DNA from: Clostridiaceae bacterium
GTDB taxonomy: Bacteria; Bacillota; Clostridia; Saccharofermentanales; UBA5734
Assembly: GCA_012522285.1 (NCBI GenBank)
Contig: JAAYKS010000480.1
Span: 1 to 8,292 of the forward strand
DNA length: 8,292 bases
Reading direction: 5' to 3'
Shown: positions 6,364 to 8,292 of the stretch, piece after piece
Position numbering within the stretch: position 1 is the stretch's first letter
Layout: the number at the start of each line of letters is the position of its first letter
Translations under genes and position numbers: made by a program
The notes under the pieces: generated by a model
What the model was told of the DNA's origin: nothing
Seen by the model: only the letters and a program-made list of their open reading frames with translations
Database searches by the model: none

Positions 6364-7748
6364 CAGTAGATTTTCCCCTCCGCGAGGCCGGACGATATCT
6401 CGTCCGCCAGGTCATAGAGCCATCCAAAGCGCTCCGCAATACGCAGCGTCGTGAACTTGGGCCGCACTTCCTTGCCGAACGCGATCGCGTTGTAGGCTTC
6501 GCCGACCGTGTATCCGAGCTGGTCCGGCCGCACCGGGCCCCCGATCGAGAGGATGCGTTCCTTGAGTTCGGGCAGCAGTGTGGCGAATCGTGCGACGTGC
6601 TGGTAACCGTACGCTTCCATCGAACGCTCGATCTTCCTCTTCTGTTCTTCCCAGACCGCTCCTTGCGGCGGCTCGCTTTCATTCATTGCGATCGCGCCGT
6701 CAGCCAGCGTACCGTAGACCCGCCGGATCTCTTTCTCCCAAGCCGCAGCGCCCAGGGTTGGACGTTGGGCCGGCATGCCGTCCGAGAACATCTGAAGATA
6801 CATATACATCGTGATCAAGGTGCCGATCCCGACTTTGTCCCCGTGCAGGCTGCCGTGTTTCCCCTTCTGGATATCCGTGATCTCAAGCAGGTGGGAAATG
6901 TGGTGCTCGCCGCCGGAAGCGGGCCGGGTGTTGCCCATCAGCTGCATCGCAATGCCGGTCAGGGAGAGTGCTTCCATCAAGCGCCCGTAGGCGGCGGGAC
7001 GGCGGGCCGACAGGTCGTCGGTCAGGGACCGGCACTCTTCCAGCGCCTTGGCAATGATCAAGGCGATCAGCGGACAATAGTCCTCGCCTTCGACATCATA
7101 TGCCATTTTCCAGTCCAGCAGCGCGACATACTTTGCCATGACGTCCCCGTAACCGGCCGCGCTCATTTTGGGGGGCGCGTCCATCAGGACGCCGGTGTCC
7201 GCGAAGATGGCGCGAGGGGCCACCCCCGCATAGGTGTATTTGAATCCGTCCACGATGACCGGCGTGCCGGTCGAGGCATACCCGTCGACCGAAGCGGCCG
7301 TGCCGACCGAAATAAACGGAACCCCGGTCCGAAGCGACGAATAGCGGACGGTGTCGGTGATACACCCGCTGCCGCAGGCGACCAGAAAGCCCGGGTTGTT
7401 GACCATCGCCAGCATAACGCGGCCGATCGCAAAAGAATCCGCGTGCAGATCGTCACGGTGGAAAATGAAAGGCTCCGGATTGTAACGGGAAAGGCCGGAC
7501 ATCAGTTTTTCACCGCAGGCGGCGTAGGTGTTGTCGTCGAACACGACCAGCGGACGCCCAGACAGTCCCAACGGTGCGATCCGGTCGGAAATCGAAGGCA
7601 GAAGATCCGGCCCGATGTCCAGAATCTGCGTGTCCGCACGATGGGTCCGTCCGCAAGCGGGGCAGACAAAGGTTTTGCCGAGCACTTCCCCGACGATATC
7701 GTGCGTATCCATGTCCTGCCAGCGTTTCATGTCCGGTTGGTAAGTCAT
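6363..7748 (-). CDS. egsA: sn-glycerol-1-phosphate dehydrogenase (AraM/EgsA family)
   Basis: Iron-containing-alcohol-dehydrogenase-like enzyme that reduces dihydroxyacetone phosphate to sn-glycerol-1-phosphate. In Bacillus the product is used with PcrB to make heptaprenylglyceryl phosphate; in archaea it starts ether-lipid synthesis. Visible motifs are CGSGCITDTVRY (125-136, nucleotide loop), SVDGYASTGTP (153-163), AAGYGD (197-202; Asp202 predicted metal ligand), RPASGGEHHISH (275-286; predicted metal His) and LHGDKVG (301-307; His302 predicted metal ligand). At 461 residues it is longer than B. subtilis AraM (about 394). The extra length is partly N-terminal and partly a C-terminal helical region. 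A CPACGRTH element (29-36) near the N-terminus gives one CxxC pair. The ATG has AAGGG (7755-7759) 6 nt upstream. It is the promoter-proximal gene of the run, and no pcrB or arabinose genes are visible nearby. Confidence 0.93.
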   Translation of the reverse strand: MTYQPDMKRWQDMDTHDIVGEVLGKTFVCPACGRTHRADTQILDIGPDLLPSISDRIAPLGLSGRPLVVFDDNTYAACGEKLMSGLSRYNPEPFIFHRDDLHADSFAIGRVMLAMVNNPGFLVACGSGCITDTVRYSSLRTGVPFISVGTAASVDGYASTGTPVIVDGFKYTYAGVAPRAIFADTGVLMDAPPKMSAAGYGDVMAKYVALLDWKMAYDVEGEDYCPLIALIIAKALEECRSLTDDLSARRPAAYGRLMEALSLTGIAMQLMGNTRPASGGEHHISHLLEITDIQKGKHGSLHGDKVGIGTLITMYMYLQMFSDGMPAQRPTLGAAAWEKEIRRVYGTLADGAIAMNESEPPQGAVWEEQKRKIERSMEAYGYQHVARFATLLPELKERILSIGGPVRPDQLGYTVGEAYNAIAFGKEVRPKFTTLRIAERFGWLYDLADEISSGLAEGKIY

Positions 7749-7813
7749 ATAAGTCCCTTCTTTCTATTCACTTTTCACAGGCGTCGCCGTAGGCCGGCGC
7801 CGCGTCAACCAAC

Positions 7814-7840
7814 ATGATATCACGAACCGGGCATGGACAA
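7814..7840 (-). promoter_or_regulatory. Candidate promoter for egsA-argS operon
   Basis: On the minus strand an extended -10 element TGATATCAT (7822-7814) matches TGnTATAAT at 5 of 6 core bases. A weak -35-like TTGTCC (7840-7835) lies 15 bp upstream, shorter than ideal, so the extended -10 would carry recognition. The predicted leader is about 55-60 nt. No better match was seen in the 231-bp gap. Confidence 0.4.
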
Positions 7841-7881
7841 AAACACGACTGTCGAACACGGGAAATCACCGCACAGGGGAG

Positions 7882-7910
7882 TTGAAAGCAACAAAGGATT
7901 CCCGTAGGAT
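7882..7910 (+). promoter_or_regulatory. Candidate promoter for AEC permease gene
   Basis: TTGAAA (7882-7887; 5 of 6) and TAGGAT (7905-7910; 4 of 6) are separated by exactly 17 bp. Predicted start is near 7917, which would place the inverted repeat at 7927-7949 at the beginning of the leader. A second -10-like TACACT (7921-7926) lacks a -35 at suitable distance. Confidence 0.4.
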
Positions 7911-7926
7911 GGAAACGCGCTACACT

Positions 7927-7949
7927 GGTCGAACCCGCTGTGTTCGATC
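7927..7949 (+). repeat. Inverted repeat / leader hairpin ahead of AEC gene
   Basis: GGTCGAAC (7927-7934) and GTTCGATC (7942-7949) pair over 8 positions in RNA, including one G-U pair, around a 7-nt loop. As DNA it is an imperfect dyad of the TCGAAC motif that recurs at 7852-7857. It sits between the candidate promoter and the ribosome site, so an operator or an mRNA hairpin are both possible. No T-run follows, so it is not an intrinsic terminator. Confidence 0.45.
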
Positions 7950-7963
7950 GGATGCGGTGCCGC

Positions 7964-7970
7964 AAGGAGG
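7964..7970 (+). promoter_or_regulatory. Ribosome binding site fixing a TTG start
   Basis: AAGGAGG, a near-perfect Shine-Dalgarno sequence, is 9 nt upstream of the TTG at 7980. No ATG lies in frame near it, so TTG is the start of the permease gene. Confidence 0.8.
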
Positions 7971-7979
7971 AACTCGATC

Positions 7980-8292
7980 TTGGTCGGACAAATTCTCTCC
8001 ACACTTCTGGACGTGATTCTGCCTTTATCGATCCCGGTGGCGGCCGGTGCCGTTCTTGTGCGGTTCCGCAAGCTCGAGACATCCCATCTGCTTACGCTGG
8101 TTCTCTATTTCCTCGCCCCGGTGCTCATCTTTCGCACTTTGCTGACCGCGCAGCTGTCTTCCGGCGATGTGCGGGATTCCCTTTTGTTCAGCTTGCTCAA
8201 CCTCGCGCTGATGTGGGCTCTGTCGGCCGGGCTCAGCCGATTGTTGCGACTGCCACCGATCGAAACAGCCGGGTTGTCACTGGTCGCTACAC
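7980..8292 (+). CDS. AEC-family (auxin efflux carrier-like) permease, 3'-truncated
   Basis: N-terminal 104 residues of an integral membrane protein that runs off the right edge. Hydrophobic segments fall at about residues 4-23 (ILSTLLDVILPLSIPVAAGA), 36-55 (including LVLYFLAPVLIFRTL), 65-86 and from 93 onward. A short positively charged loop with RFRKL lies between the first two. The pattern LPL..P...GA...R..KL followed by L..LVLY.L.PVLIFR is characteristic of the start of AEC permeases, which export or move small organic anions; the substrate cannot be told from this fragment. The TTG start is chosen on the strong ribosome site at 7964-7970. It is transcribed divergently from egsA, so shared regulation is possible but functional linkage is unproven. 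Confidence 0.8.
   Translation, partial: MVGQILSTLLDVILPLSIPVAAGAVLVRFRKLETSHLLTLVLYFLAPVLIFRTLLTAQLSSGDVRDSLLFSLLNLALMWALSAGLSRLLRLPPIETAGLSLVAT

Noticed and set aside
6252..7817. Long plus-strand open frame (521 codons) antisense to egsA and the argS start
   Set aside because: It mirrors the codon phase of two well-supported minus-strand genes in GC-rich DNA, shows no recognisable domain, and its translation is rich in Arg, His and Asp, as expected from antisense reading.
7768..8082. Minus-strand open frame of 104 codons across the intergenic gap and the AEC start
   Set aside because: Composition is Arg- and Ser-rich with no motif, and it opposes a gene with a strong ribosome site and clear membrane-protein character.
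1..8292. CRISPR array, insertion sequence, tRNA/rRNA gene or defence cassette
   Set aside because: No regularly spaced repeats, transposase motifs, terminal inverted repeats, tRNA-like cloverleaf or rRNA sequence was seen; the window is almost completely filled by conserved housekeeping genes.

Overview
The window reads as chromosomal core DNA from a moderately GC-rich bacterium, most likely a member of the Bacillota. The grounds are the gene set (a PheB/UPF0735 ACT protein, a YsnA/YsnB-like RdgB-phosphodiesterase pair, a bacterial AraM/EgsA-type glycerol-1-phosphate dehydrogenase), strong GGAGG-type ribosome binding sites, and two genes whose best starts are TTG codons behind such sites. Genus cannot be assigned from the sequence alone.

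Layout. Seven complete genes lie head to tail on the minus strand. In transcription order they are egsA (7748 to 6363), argS (6363 to 4627), an RsmF-type rRNA m5C methyltransferase (4601 to 3162), rdgB (3111 to 2476), a YfcE/MJ0936-family phosphodiesterase (2492 to 1905), pheB (1815 to 1378) and hom (1344 to 106). The run ends at a strong hairpin terminator at 9-40. On the plus strand, a divergent gene for an AEC-family permease starts at 7980 and runs off the right edge. The 231-bp gap between egsA and the permease gene carries candidate promoters for both directions and a recurring TCGAAC-type motif.

The minus-strand block looks like two transcription units. The first five genes are tightly packed: a TGATG overlap (egsA/argS), gaps of 25 and 50 bp, then a 17-bp overlap (rdgB/phosphodiesterase). 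They serve lipid-precursor, translation and nucleotide-pool housekeeping. An 88-bp (1816-1904) spacer then holds a good SigA-type promoter whose -35 box covers the phosphodiesterase stop codon. It would drive pheB-hom, an amino-acid unit in which a stand-alone ACT regulator precedes homoserine dehydrogenase. Read-through from the upstream genes is possible because no terminator separates the two units.

No mobile element, CRISPR array, tRNA or rRNA gene, or defence-like cassette was found. All complete genes look intact, with no frameshift. Nothing in the window stands out as a new multi-gene system. The points most worth a second look are the repeated motif in the divergent intergenic region, the degenerate C-terminal ACT-like tail of the homoserine dehydrogenase next to a separate ACT protein, and the coupling of a G1P dehydrogenase with an N-terminal CPxC motif to argS.
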